NCBI GenBank assembly: GCA_016932015.1
Contig: JAFGDQ010000038.1
Coordinates: 1 to 59,811, forward strand
Source of the DNA: Spirochaetota bacterium
GTDB lineage: Bacteria > Spirochaetota > UBA4802 > JAFGDQ01
Reading direction: 5' to 3'
DNA: 59,811 nucleotides
Shown: positions 49,344 through 58,284 of the stretch, in pieces
Layout of the letters: the number at the start of each line of letters is the position of its first letter
How positions within the stretch are numbered: the stretch's first letter is position 1
Position numbers and translations under genes: made by a program
The notes under the pieces: generated by a model
Database searches by the model: none
What the model saw: the letters and a program-made list of their open reading frames with translations, nothing else
What the model was told of the DNA's origin: nothing

Positions 49344-50795
49344 ATGAAGATTACCAATTTTGATAAAATAGACAACTGTGTATTTGAAATTCCCAATACG
49401 TACAAACAGGGTATGCTTGTACCTGCCAGAATTTATTCAACAGAAGAGCTGCTTTCAACAATGGATGACGCGGCAATTGATCAGATCACAAATGTCGCAA
49501 TGCTGCCGGGCATTCAGAAATACGCGATTCTGCTGCCGGACGGACATTCCGGTTACGGTTTCCCTATAGGAGGAGTAGCGGCAATTGATCCTGAGCACGG
49601 TGTTATCTCTCCGGGCGGTATCGGCTTTGACATTAACTGCGGAATACGGCTCATCGCAACTTCCCTGACACTCGACGATATTAAACACGATATTAAAAGA
49701 CTCGTTAATGATATTTATAAAAATGTTCCATGCGGAGTAGGGGCAAAGGGCGGATTAAGTTTAACAGACAGCAAATTTGATGACGCAATGATAAAGGGTG
49801 CTGTCTGGGCTGTTGAAAACGGATATGGAGCTAAAGAGGATCTTGAATACATTGAAGAAAACGGGTGCATGGAAAAAGCAAATCCTGCGTCAGTTTCAGC
49901 AAAAGCCCGTGACAGAGGACGTAATCAGCTCGGCACACTCGGTTCCGGGAATCATTTTCTTGAGATCCAGGTAGCAAGAAAAGAGAATATTTTTGATGCG
50001 AAAATCGCCTTACAATTCGGTATTACAAAAGATAATCAAATTCTGATCATGATCCACTGCGGGAGCAGGGGATTCGGGCATCAGGTTGCTTCGGATTATC
50101 TTAAAAGATTTATAACCATTATGCCGAAATATAATATTTCGCTTCCCGACAGGGAGCTTGCGGCTGCTCCGTTCTATTCAAAAGACGGGCAGGAGTATTT
50201 TGAGGCAATGAATTGCGCTATCAATATCGCATTTCTAAACAGGCAGCTGATAATGCACAGAGTTTTTGAAGTTTTTTCGGATGTATTTAAAAAAAGTCCG
50301 CACGATCTTGGGCTTAGAATTATTTATGATGTTTGCCACAATACTGCCAAACTCGAAAAGCATGGTGATTATAAATCAGGTAAATTACTGCTTGTTCACA
50401 GGAAAGGGGCTACGCATGCATTTCCCGGTAAAATGCAGGGGCTTCCTTCAAAGTACAGGGACACAGGACAGCCTGTTATAATAGGCGGCAGTATGGAATC
50501 AGGCGCGTATCTGCTTGCAGGCAGTGAGAAAGCAGTCGATACGTTCTATTCAACAGTTCATGGAAGCGGCAGGGTTCTGTCAAGAACACAGGCAAGAAAA
50601 ATATTCTGCGGCAATCTGCTTCAAAAGCAGCTTGAAGAAAAAGGAATATTTATAAGGACTGCTTCTTTCCCTGGCCTTGCTGAGGAAGCAGGTGACGCGT
50701 ATAAGGACATAGATGATGTAGTACTTGCAACAAAAGAATCAGGGCTTAGTAAACCTGTTGTGAAACTGATTCCTGTTGGTAATGTTAAAGGGTAA
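49344..50795 (+). CDS. rtcB: RNA-splicing ligase RtcB
   Basis: A 483-residue RtcB. It joins RNA 2',3'-cyclic phosphate (or 3'-phosphate) and 5'-OH ends using GTP and Mn. Metal ligands are visible: FDINCG (D96, C99), NHFLEIQ, HCGSRGFGHQ, and the guanylylated His in HGSGRVLSR near residue 415. No intein. A start site with weak ribosome binding (GGTC). Archease, its known activator, follows about 220 bases later, but a MITE-like element separates them. Confidence 0.95.
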   Translation: MKITNFDKIDNCVFEIPNTYKQGMLVPARIYSTEELLSTMDDAAIDQITNVAMLPGIQKYAILLPDGHSGYGFPIGGVAAIDPEHGVISPGGIGFDINCGIRLIATSLTLDDIKHDIKRLVNDIYKNVPCGVGAKGGLSLTDSKFDDAMIKGAVWAVENGYGAKEDLEYIEENGCMEKANPASVSAKARDRGRNQLGTLGSGNHFLEIQVARKENIFDAKIALQFGITKDNQILIMIHCGSRGFGHQVASDYLKRFITIMPKYNISLPDRELAAAPFYSKDGQEYFEAMNCAINIAFLNRQLIMHRVFEVFSDVFKKSPHDLGLRIIYDVCHNTAKLEKHGDYKSGKLLLVHRKGATHAFPGKMQGLPSKYRDTGQPVIIGGSMESGAYLLAGSEKAVDTFYSTVHGSGRVLSRTQARKIFCGNLLQKQLEEKGIFIRTASFPGLAEEAGDAYKDIDDVVLATKESGLSKPVVKLIPVGNVKG

Positions 50796-50798
50796 TTG

Positions 50799-51004
50799 TC
50801 TGAACCATGATTTAAGGATTAAGGGATTAACATGATTTTTTTAACGTGATATATTGTTATTTTAATTCTTTACGAGGTGCATGTTGTCAATGCCTCCTCT
50901 CTATCGCTTTTCTGTTAGCCTGATTCATTTATATCTTTCTGTGTGGTTTGCAGAGCATACGTCTTTTTCAAGTTAATCCTTTAATCCTTAAATCATGGTT
51001 CAGA
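50799..51004. mobile_element. MITE-like element with 37-bp terminal inverted repeats
   Basis: Left arm 50799-50835 and right arm 50968-51004 are reverse complements with two mismatches in 37. The 132 bases between carry no gene. The arms contain the AACCATGATTTAAGGATTAA-type sequence found as dispersed repeats in many bacteria. The element fills most of the rtcB-archease gap. No target-site duplication is certain. Confidence 0.7.
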
Positions 51005-51019
51005 ATTAAAAGGAGTCAT

Positions 51020-51451
51020 ATGAATTTCGAAATTCTTGAAGGAATTACTCAGGCCGATGCAGCTTTCCGTATTTACGGTAGAGACCTTAAAGAATTATTT
51101 CGCTCAGGTGCAGGTGCGTTGTTTTCTGTGATGATTTCGAATGCAGATTGTGTCAAGAGAGCAATAGAGAAGAAAGTTGAACTAGAAAATGAAAGTATAG
51201 ACTTATTGCTGCATGATTTTCTTCAGGAAATTATCTTTTTTAAAGATTCCGAATCTTTAATTCTCTTTCCGGAAGCAATTGATATTGCTGAATCCGGGAA
51301 TACATATAAACTTAAATGCAGTTTTCAGGGAGAAGGTATCGATGTAAAAAAGCATCAGTTAAAGATTGATGTCAAAGCTGTAACGTTCCATAATCTGAAA
51401 GTCGAAAAAATACGGAACGAGTGGACCGGTACATTCGTACTTGATGTGTGA
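51020..51451 (+). CDS. Archease
   Basis: A 143-residue archease, the factor that speeds RtcB guanylylation and turnover. ATG 51020 is preceded by AAAAGGAG; an upstream extension would start within the MITE-like repeat and is not conserved. Features: NFEILEGITQADAAFRIYGR, LLLHDFLQEIIFFKDSES and KAVTFHNLKVEK followed by TGTFVLDV. One of the metal-binding acidic residues is expected in the first motif (ADAAF). The context with rtcB is the classic one. Confidence 0.92.
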   Translation: MNFEILEGITQADAAFRIYGRDLKELFRSGAGALFSVMISNADCVKRAIEKKVELENESIDLLLHDFLQEIIFFKDSESLILFPEAIDIAESGNTYKLKCSFQGEGIDVKKHQLKIDVKAVTFHNLKVEKIRNEWTGTFVLDV

Positions 51452-51507
51452 GCAAATGATCATATGTGATCAAAATTTCATTGACAATGAATAAAATATG
51501 AGTCGAA

Positions 51508-51516
51508 TGGTATAAT
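51508..51516 (+). promoter_or_regulatory. Extended -10 promoter before the methyltransferase gene
   Basis: TGGTATAAT at 51508-51516 is an extended -10. TTGACA at 51481-51486 is 24 bases away, too far for a standard -35, so the extended box would carry the recognition. Leader of about 105 bases to the gene at 51628. Confidence 0.5.
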
Positions 51517-51627
51517 GATTTATTTGAAATACTGATTTTATCCGCTTCAAAATCAGGGAATACGTAATATTATTATTTTAATGATTTATTCAGCAGGCAA
51601 ATAATAAATAAAAGGAGTATTCATAAA

Positions 51628-52473
51628 ATGGAAACAAAAATATCCAGCTCTAAAAAAGAAGTTATTATAAGCAATACCGGCCCAACCATGCTTATAGGTG
51701 AACGTATCAATCCCACAGGAAAGAAAAAACTGCAGGCTGCTTTAAAGGAAGGCAATTTTGAAGTAGTAAAAGAAGAAGCAATAAATCAGGTTAATGCGGG
51801 AGCGGATATTCTTGACGTCAATGTTGTGGCTCCGGATGTTAATGAAATCGCAATTCTGCCCAAAGCAATTGAAGCAGTAATGTCGGTTGTAGATGTTCCG
51901 ATCTGCATAGATATAAATAATCCCGCCGCATTAAAAGAAGCGATCAAAGTTTATCAGGGAAAACCGATAGTCAATTCCGTCTCAGGTGAAGAAAGGTCAC
52001 TTGGAGAAGTTCTTCCTCTTGTAAAGGAATACGGAGCAGCTGTTATTGGACTTACTGTTGACGATGACGGCATTCCAAAAGAAGCAGGAAAGCGGCTTGA
52101 GATAGCCCATAAAATAATTGAACGCGCTGAAGCAGCAGGAATTCCGCGTGAAGACATCATAATTGACAGCCTTGCAATATCTCTCGGAGCAGACGACAAA
52201 GCCGGCCTTGTGACCCTTAATGCGATTCGAATGATCAGCAAAGAACTCGGAGTAAACCAGACACTTGGAGCCAGCAATATATCATTCGGCCTGCCGGACA
52301 GGCTGGTTGTAAATACAGCATTTCTGGCTTTGGCAATCGATGCCGGGATCACCTGCCCCACAGTAAATGCCGCGCACGTAAAACAGGCTGTTCTTGCAAT
52401 AGATCTTGTATGCGGACGCGACCGCCTTGGAAGAAGATATATTACTGATTTCAGAAACCGCAAGAATTCGTAA
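51628..52473 (+). CDS. Pterin-dependent methyltransferase (AcsE/MtrH-like, DHPS fold)
   Basis: A 281-residue TIM-barrel protein of the methyltetrahydrofolate-corrinoid methyltransferase group: MLIGERINPTGKKKLQAALK, AGADILDVNVVAPDVNE, ICIDINNPAALKEAI, IVNSVSGEERS, and GASNISFGLPDR. It would move a methyl group between methyltetrahydrofolate and a corrinoid protein, as in the acetyl-CoA pathway (AcsE) or O-demethylation. No corrinoid partner is nearby; a link with the B12 mutase of the left half is not implied. AAAGGAGTATT precedes the start. Confidence 0.88.
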   Translation: METKISSSKKEVIISNTGPTMLIGERINPTGKKKLQAALKEGNFEVVKEEAINQVNAGADILDVNVVAPDVNEIAILPKAIEAVMSVVDVPICIDINNPAALKEAIKVYQGKPIVNSVSGEERSLGEVLPLVKEYGAAVIGLTVDDDGIPKEAGKRLEIAHKIIERAEAAGIPREDIIIDSLAISLGADDKAGLVTLNAIRMISKELGVNQTLGASNISFGLPDRLVVNTAFLALAIDAGITCPTVNAAHVKQAVLAIDLVCGRDRLGRRYITDFRNRKNS

Positions 52474-52803
52474 TTTTTTATTTTAGTCCCAGAACAGTTC
52501 GGCATGCATAGCTTTTACGGAATATTTTATTGCTTTGTATCCGTGCCCTCATCCCCCGCCTTGCCTTGCAGGGCGCAATCCCTCCTCTGGAAGAGAAAAT
52601 GCTTGCATTTTGCATTCCGTTTGTATATTAAGTTGTTAGCAGTATTATACTTATTGAACGGGTTAAACAGGTTTTACCTTCCGGGGAATGCATAAAAAAT
52701 AATCCCTGATTATTGCTTTTTTATCAGGTAAAAAAATATTGACTTTTCCCAAAGGCTCAAAAAACTAATTTTTCGGATTTGAAAATTTTTTTTATATTGT
52801 TTG
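52474..52803. repeat. Intergenic region with dispersed repeat copy
   Basis: 52526-52560 is the inverted partner of 28804-28840 (about 30 of 32 bases match), followed by CTTGCCTTGCAGGGCG and CCCTCCTCTGGAAGAG, a CCCTC-rich unit like that in the 28-kb gap. The remainder up to 52803 is AT-rich with no gene. Confidence 0.55.
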
Positions 52804-52832
52804 TTGATATTACGCAAAGTATTTTTTATAAT
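52804..52832 (+). promoter_or_regulatory. Sigma-70-type promoter of the sugar transferase gene
   Basis: TTGATA (52804-52809), 17 bases, TATAAT (52827-52832). Start of transcription would be about 117 bases before the TTG start codon. Confidence 0.75.
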
Positions 52833-52955
52833 TATAAAACATTTTGAGTTTTTTGAATGAATTTTTATCAAGGTATTCCGTATGTTATGGATATATAATA
52901 GCAGAATATCTGTCAGTCAGTGCAGAAACAATAATCGACTAATACGGGAAACAAA

Positions 52956-54395
52956 TTGCAAAAGAGTAAAAATAATCTTATAATTTTTATACATACACTG
53001 CTTGACGTAATACTTGTTGTTACAGCCTTTATGGCAGCTTATTTTTTAAAGAAATTTATTCTTCCGGCACCATATAGAGGTTTAGCTTTAAATCCGAATT
53101 ATTACATTGTACTGCTTATTGCGGTAATAACAATGTACCTGACATTTAATATTTTTAACCTGTACTCTCCGATTGCTTTAAAAAGATTCAGAAATTTATT
53201 TTTTAACATGATCAAAGCAGTAAGTACAGGTATTATTTTTCTTATTGCTTTTCTCTTTCTCGCTAACATGCAGGATGTAAGCCGTATTCTGTTAGGCCTT
53301 TTTTATGTAAATATTATTATTTTTCTTTCTGTCAGCAAAGGAATAATTTTTTTAATATTCAGGGCATATCAGAATAATATCCATAATATACCGAATGTAC
53401 TTGTAATCGGCAGTAAACAGAGGGCAAAACAGGTAATTGAACTTATATTGAAATCCAGCGCGAATATTAAGATAATAGGATGCCTTGAAACCGATGAAAA
53501 GGAGATAGGTAAGGTTGTAGCCGGCGGTATTCGCGTTTTGGGTACTATGGAAGATCTCAAGAATATTGTATTAAAAGGGGTTGTTGATGAAGTAATTTTT
53601 GCCATGTCATTGAGCAGAATAGAAGCAGCTGATAAGTATATGCTTTTAATAGAAGAAATAGGAATTCATGTAAGAATAATCCCTGACTGGCAGATACATT
53701 CCCTGTTGTATAAACCGAGATTTGCAAGGATTTTGTTTGATGATTTTTTCGGAACTCCTACAATGGTCGTATCTCCTACAACCTCGATGTATAGAGATTT
53801 ATTCCTTAAAAGTGTAATTGATTACACTTCATCAGCTATTATGACATTATTTTTACTTCCTTTTATTTTAGTTATTGGAGCAGCGATCAGGATTTTTTCA
53901 CGGGGACCGGTATTTTTTAAACAGGAGCGTTTAGGTCTTAACGGCAGAAAATTTTATCTTTATAAATTTCGTACAATGGTGCCTGATGCTGAAAAACGTT
54001 TAGCTGAACTGATGCATCTTAATGAAGCTGACGGGCCCGCGTTCAAGATTGATAAGGATCCCAGAATAATTCCGGTTATAGGCAGAATTCTGCGTAAAAC
54101 AAGTCTTGATGAACTTCCGCAGTTGTTTAATGTGTTAAAAGGAGAGATGAGTCTGGTAGGCCCCCGTCCTCCAATACCTTCCGAGGTTGAACAATACGAC
54201 GTATGGCAAAGGAGGCGCCTTTCAATGAAGCCCGGGCTTACATGCATCTGGCAGATCGCGCCCAACAGAAACGATATAGATTTTAACAGATGGATGGAAA
54301 TGGATCTTGAATATATTGATAACTGGTCGCTTAAACAGGATTTCTTAATACTGTTCCGTACAATGAAAGTTGTTGTCGCAGGGCACGGCAGGTAG
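52956..54395 (+). CDS. Undecaprenyl-phosphate sugar phosphotransferase (polyprenyl glycosylphosphotransferase)
   Basis: A 479-residue initiating glycosyl-1-phosphate transferase of the WbaP/EpsE-like type, starting at TTG (ACGGGAAAC before). Residues 1-125 form four membrane helices; a Rossmann-like part (LVIGSKQRAKQVIELIL) follows. After a further membrane helix near residue 300, the catalytic domain has FKQERLGLNGRKFYLYKFRT, TSLDELPQLFNVLKGEMSLV, GPRPPIPSEV and KPGLTCIWQI. It would put the first sugar phosphate on undecaprenyl phosphate for exopolysaccharide. Such enzymes are a regular partner of exosortase systems, and the exosortase gene is 70 bases away, convergent. Confidence 0.9.
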   Translation: MQKSKNNLIIFIHTLLDVILVVTAFMAAYFLKKFILPAPYRGLALNPNYYIVLLIAVITMYLTFNIFNLYSPIALKRFRNLFFNMIKAVSTGIIFLIAFLFLANMQDVSRILLGLFYVNIIIFLSVSKGIIFLIFRAYQNNIHNIPNVLVIGSKQRAKQVIELILKSSANIKIIGCLETDEKEIGKVVAGGIRVLGTMEDLKNIVLKGVVDEVIFAMSLSRIEAADKYMLLIEEIGIHVRIIPDWQIHSLLYKPRFARILFDDFFGTPTMVVSPTTSMYRDLFLKSVIDYTSSAIMTLFLLPFILVIGAAIRIFSRGPVFFKQERLGLNGRKFYLYKFRTMVPDAEKRLAELMHLNEADGPAFKIDKDPRIIPVIGRILRKTSLDELPQLFNVLKGEMSLVGPRPPIPSEVEQYDVWQRRRLSMKPGLTCIWQIAPNRNDIDFNRWMEMDLEYIDNWSLKQDFLILFRTMKVVVAGHGR

Positions 54396-54465
54396 GAAAT
54401 ATCGTATAATGACAATCTTGGGGGTTTGAGCTTTACCCGGGAAAAGTCATATTTTGTAATAATGT

Positions 54466-56001
54466 TTATAAGTATTTGAGTATTTCAGGAATAACCTCTT
54501 TAGTGAACTGCTTCATTTTTTCTTCTTCCTGAGGTATGCTGTTCAAGTTAACTGGTTTGGATATTCGTATAAAATTACCACTGGAATCTTTATTTTTGTT
54601 AAAAAGAAATGTTAGTTTAAATTTTGTTGAATTTTTTATATTTTTATTATTTATATAATACCAGTAATAAACCAGTAGTCCTTTACCTCCTTCCTGAAAC
54701 AACTGCCTATGTGCGGAAATTTTTATTTGTTCATTTATAAGCAAATTGATATCATTATGAGCCAGTAAATCATAACCTTCTCCGCGTAAACACACTTCAG
54801 GCCTGTGAAAAGCCGATACATTATCTTTTGACCGTATAATATACAGGTATACCTTATCTTTTTCTGAGCCGGTTTTTTTCTCCAGGTAGCCTCTCATAAG
54901 CAGGTTGTTTGTCCCTAAAGTCGTAAAATAATAATTTTCAAGGATTTCATCTTCCGATTTCCAGTTGCCTATAGAGTCCGGAATTTTTTCTGTTAAAAGT
55001 TTTTCTTTTGCTGTATTGTCTGTATTTTCAGGGGTGTTTTTTGGGGAAAGAATGAAAGCGGCGAAACAAAGTGTGATCAGTAATATTATATAAGTGTTTA
55101 TTAATTTGCTGTTTTTATTTAAAAATGATGAAAGCCGGGTTAATGAATTCCTGAACTGAAAATCTTTTATACCGAAATTGAATTCATTAAAGATTGCTAT
55201 TGGAATAATAATAAGTATAAAAACCGTCATTCCTATTTCATAATGCCAGTCATATAAAGCAAATTTTTCATAACCGTTTACAGCCAGAATTGTTACAATA
55301 ATGATTCTGAGAATATTGGAAATAATTGCGGCAGGAATTGAAATAAGATAATCGATTACAGCTATAATTTTTTTTGACTGAAAAAGAGCCAGTAGCCAGA
55401 TAATGGAAAACATACTCAGAAGATTACTAAGCCCGCTGCATTCGGGTGTTATCGCGATATTATATCCGTTTATCTGAAGAATGTTTCCGTTTCTTATTGT
55501 ATCGGAATAGATCAGGGAAATCAGAATTTCTGAAGTATATGACGCGAATAAATTCAGCTCAAAGGTAAGATTGTCAATGATGATTTGCGGAACTGGTATT
55601 GCGAGCAGCAGGTAAATGAAAATTCCGGCGTTTTTTATAACGAATTTTTTACTGAAAAATAATACGGAATTTCCAGCTATAAATATAAAAACTCCCCAGG
55701 TGATGAACGAATCAATGTCCTTCCATAATCCTGACGTATAAATGAGAATGGAAACAAAAATTATTATAATACCGGATAAAAAATCGGAAAGATTTCCGGA
55801 TGTGAATTCGTAATTTTTAAGTCTTTTTATGAGGAGCCAGATAAACGCTATTACAACAAGAGGAGCGTGACTGTAATACGAACCCCACCAGAACCATTTA
55901 TCATAAAATACAGGAAAAGCGAAGGACAGGAAAATAAAATTAAGCAGAGTAAAAACCGCAAATTTTACCCATATTATATTTTTGCGCATAAAAGAAGCCA
56001 T
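54466..56001 (-). CDS. Exosortase fused to an EpsI-type domain
   Basis: A 511-residue protein. The first 290 residues hold about eight membrane helices and the exosortase catalytic residues: C188 in ITPECSGLSNLLS, R232 in SNILRI and H253 in DWHYEIG. After one more helix (about 303-322) a periplasmic domain of the EpsI (DUF3485) type follows (IPDSIGNWKSEDE, RSKDNVSAFHRPEVCLRGEG, KGLLVYYWYYIN). It should cut PEP-CTERM tails and attach or sort the proteins at the surface. A PEP-CTERM substrate is encoded 108 bases upstream (56109-56330). The EpsI domain is a separate gene in many bacteria; here it is fused. Confidence 0.9.
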   Translation of the reverse strand: MASFMRKNIIWVKFAVFTLLNFIFLSFAFPVFYDKWFWWGSYYSHAPLVVIAFIWLLIKRLKNYEFTSGNLSDFLSGIIIIFVSILIYTSGLWKDIDSFITWGVFIFIAGNSVLFFSKKFVIKNAGIFIYLLLAIPVPQIIIDNLTFELNLFASYTSEILISLIYSDTIRNGNILQINGYNIAITPECSGLSNLLSMFSIIWLLALFQSKKIIAVIDYLISIPAAIISNILRIIIVTILAVNGYEKFALYDWHYEIGMTVFILIIIPIAIFNEFNFGIKDFQFRNSLTRLSSFLNKNSKLINTYIILLITLCFAAFILSPKNTPENTDNTAKEKLLTEKIPDSIGNWKSEDEILENYYFTTLGTNNLLMRGYLEKKTGSEKDKVYLYIIRSKDNVSAFHRPEVCLRGEGYDLLAHNDINLLINEQIKISAHRQLFQEGGKGLLVYYWYYINNKNIKNSTKFKLTFLFNKNKDSSGNFIRISKPVNLNSIPQEEEKMKQFTKEVIPEILKYL

Positions 56002-56108
56002 TCAAATAAAGATTATGGAATAAAATTCGCAGTTTTTAATGACAGTAATCTATCCCGAGCATTAAAAATGTTCTTTTAAATTTAGTTTCCCGGAATTGGA
56101 CTTTACTG

Positions 56109-56330
56109 CTATTTTTTCTTGATTATTTTTCTTGCGCCGTAAGCAGCTGCACCGCCTGCGAGTATCAATAATATTGATGCGGGTTCAGGAGTCCCGCCTC
56201 CGCCATTATGGCCGTTATGCCCGCCGTTTCCGTTACCTCCGCCCCATGGGCCATGTCCCGGACGCCCGAAAGCAAATAGCGATGTGCTTATAAACAAACA
56301 AAATAAAGTCATTAAAAAATATTTTTTCAT
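56109..56330 (-). CDS. Small Gly-rich PEP-CTERM protein
   Basis: A 73-residue exosortase substrate. ATG 56330 has GGGAG five bases before; a GTG two codons earlier is less likely. It starts with a signal peptide (MKKYFLMTLFCLFISTSLFA), has a Gly/His/Asn-rich mature part (HGPWGGGNGNGGHNGHNGG), and ends in TPEPASILLILAGGAAAYGA and the basic tail RKIIKKK, the full PEP-CTERM sorting signal. Only about 30 residues would remain after both cleavages. Gly-His-Asn-rich stretches suggest a matrix or metal-binding surface peptide. Next to the exosortase, on the same strand. Confidence 0.88.
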   Translation of the reverse strand: MKKYFLMTLFCLFISTSLFAFGRPGHGPWGGGNGNGGHNGHNGGGGTPEPASILLILAGGAAAYGARKIIKKK

Positions 56331-56536
56331 GGTCACTCCCTTTTTTTTAATCCTGCAACCGGTTTTTCTATTATGTAAAGATTTTCAGGAATAAATTATT
56401 GTTATAAAGTAAAATTATAAATATATCTGAAAGAATCAGCAGAAATATACGGTATTTATATAACAAATATATATAAATATCGTATATTTTGGCAAATAAA
56501 ATATTCAGGCTAATTAAAATATTTCAAATTTTGATT

Positions 56537-57793
56537 CTATTCCAGTTCAATCGTTTTTGAGTCTATTCCGTACAGACCGCCATCTTCAACACGTACTTTT
56601 ACATCAAAAGTACCGGTGCAGCTTGTGGAATTATAGCGAATGGTATATTTTTTTCTAAGTATACTTGAAATTTGTCCATAAATATTCTCTAATTCACTGC
56701 TTTCTCCGGAATTATAGTATTGTCCGCCAGTATCACTTGCTATTTGCTGCATTATTTCCGGTTTTGCCGCTTCATAATAATCTATGTCTACATAATAAAT
56801 TGAAAATATTGGAATATCTTCTGTTTGGGAATAAGAAATTACGTCTGATAAAGTCTTGTCTCCAGAGTTATTACTTCCATCTGAAATAGCTAATACTGCT
56901 TTAGTAGTTTTGCTGCCTTCTTTAGCTCTGTCTATTGAGTCAAATACAGCATTATAAAGGGCAGTACCTCCTATTCCGGTAAATGATTGATCTAAATAAG
57001 TTTGTAAAGCAGACTGCCCGGCTCCATCAGTAGATTTAAGTAGTGGTAATGTTTCAGGAAAAATGGATATATCTGCATTAAATTTGCATATAGCTGCTTC
57101 GTCAGAAGAGTCTAACTCTCCGATAAAATATGATGCTGCATTTTTAACTGCAGTTAATTCTGAGGTCAGGCTGCCGCTCAAATCAATAGCAAGTACTATT
57201 GATACAGAAAGATCCACTGGAGGTATTAAAGTAAAAGCATCTTTTGGATTGTCATTAATATTAAGTTTTAAATTAGAATTTCCTAATGAAGGGATTGCTC
57301 CAGAAGAATCTGTTACACAAACATCTATATTAATGTGTGGTGGGCATTCAGAAGTATCAATATTGCTTATCCATACATTCAGCCCGTATCCTTCTCCGCT
57401 TAAAGGAACAGTTGTTGTGCCGGCGTCAGGGTCATTGGAGGGTATGGACAAGGTTCCGGTAAAGGGCCCCTGGTCAGTTGGAAAGAACCGTGCTTTTATT
57501 GAACATGTTTCAAGAGGGGATAAAGTTTCGCCTGAGCAAGTGTCGCTGGATATACTGAAAGGTTCATCAGATGCTGTTATTTCCCCGATAGTCAGGTCTT
57601 CGTTGCCGTTATTCCCGATATTGATTGTCCGGTCTATATAGTTATCTAAAACAGTTCCGGAAAATTCTATGCCTGATTTATCAAGATAAATATTGGGGTT
57701 GAAAGATGTTCCTCCGCCGCTTCCTATGTTGCATGTTGTAACAGAAAAAACGGAAAACAGAATTATTAGTGTTGTAAGCCGGTTCTTGTTCAT
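56537..57793 (-). CDS. Lipoprotein with Hydin-type and von Willebrand factor A domains
   Basis: A 418-residue protein. Signal with relaxed lipobox SVTTC (Cys21). Residues 30-140 are an ASPM-SPD-2-Hydin/choice-of-anchor-D-type beta domain (INIGNNGNEDLTIGEI, ARFFPTDQGPFTGTLSIPSN). Residues 190-380 are a VWA domain with MIDAS AIDLSGSL, a later GIGGTALYNAV and AISDGSNNSG. It probably mediates adhesion or protein assembly at the outer membrane. No C-terminal sorting signal. A paralogue-like lipoprotein follows at 58285. Confidence 0.85.
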   Translation of the reverse strand: MNKNRLTTLIILFSVFSVTTCNIGSGGGTSFNPNIYLDKSGIEFSGTVLDNYIDRTINIGNNGNEDLTIGEITASDEPFSISSDTCSGETLSPLETCSIKARFFPTDQGPFTGTLSIPSNDPDAGTTTVPLSGEGYGLNVWISNIDTSECPPHINIDVCVTDSSGAIPSLGNSNLKLNINDNPKDAFTLIPPVDLSVSIVLAIDLSGSLTSELTAVKNAASYFIGELDSSDEAAICKFNADISIFPETLPLLKSTDGAGQSALQTYLDQSFTGIGGTALYNAVFDSIDRAKEGSKTTKAVLAISDGSNNSGDKTLSDVISYSQTEDIPIFSIYYVDIDYYEAAKPEIMQQIASDTGGQYYNSGESSELENIYGQISSILRKKYTIRYNSTSCTGTFDVKVRVEDGGLYGIDSKTIELE

Positions 57794-58284
57794 GAATATT
57801 GCTCCAGTACGCTGCTTGTTTATTTGTTTTGAATAAATTATTTTTAATATATATTTCCGTGAAACCGCTTATACCGCTTTTCTGTTCATTTAACAAGAAG
57901 CACTATACAGTGAAAGAATATCAAAGGTAGAAGCAGGATAGAAAAAAGTAAATATAAGCAATTTAATAATAATATATAGATGAATATTATTAATTTAATA
58001 TATTCATAATTAAATAATTTGTCAACTTTCACTTAACTTTTATTATTGTATTCCGGTAAAATATGGCTTAAAAAAAGATTCAGGCAAAATCATGAAGTGA
58101 TGTAACTCTGTATTCTGATTTTGCAGTTTAAGTTCTGAATGATGGGACGGTAGTGCGTTGATTAAGAAATATTTTAAAAATATTCAGAAAATACATACAG
58201 ATGAAATTATGCCAGAGTTAACAAATGTAGAGCCAGCTAATTTCCTGCTTGATGATTTTATGGTAATTAATTTTTTACAGGCAG
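57794..58284. other. Gap between two surface lipoprotein genes
   Basis: 491 bases, AT-rich, without a supported gene. GCAAAATCA (58084-58092) and TGATTTTGC (58116-58124) can pair around 23 bases; no T-tract follows. A 29-codon frame at 58212 lacks a ribosome-binding site and I do not count it. Confidence 0.45.
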
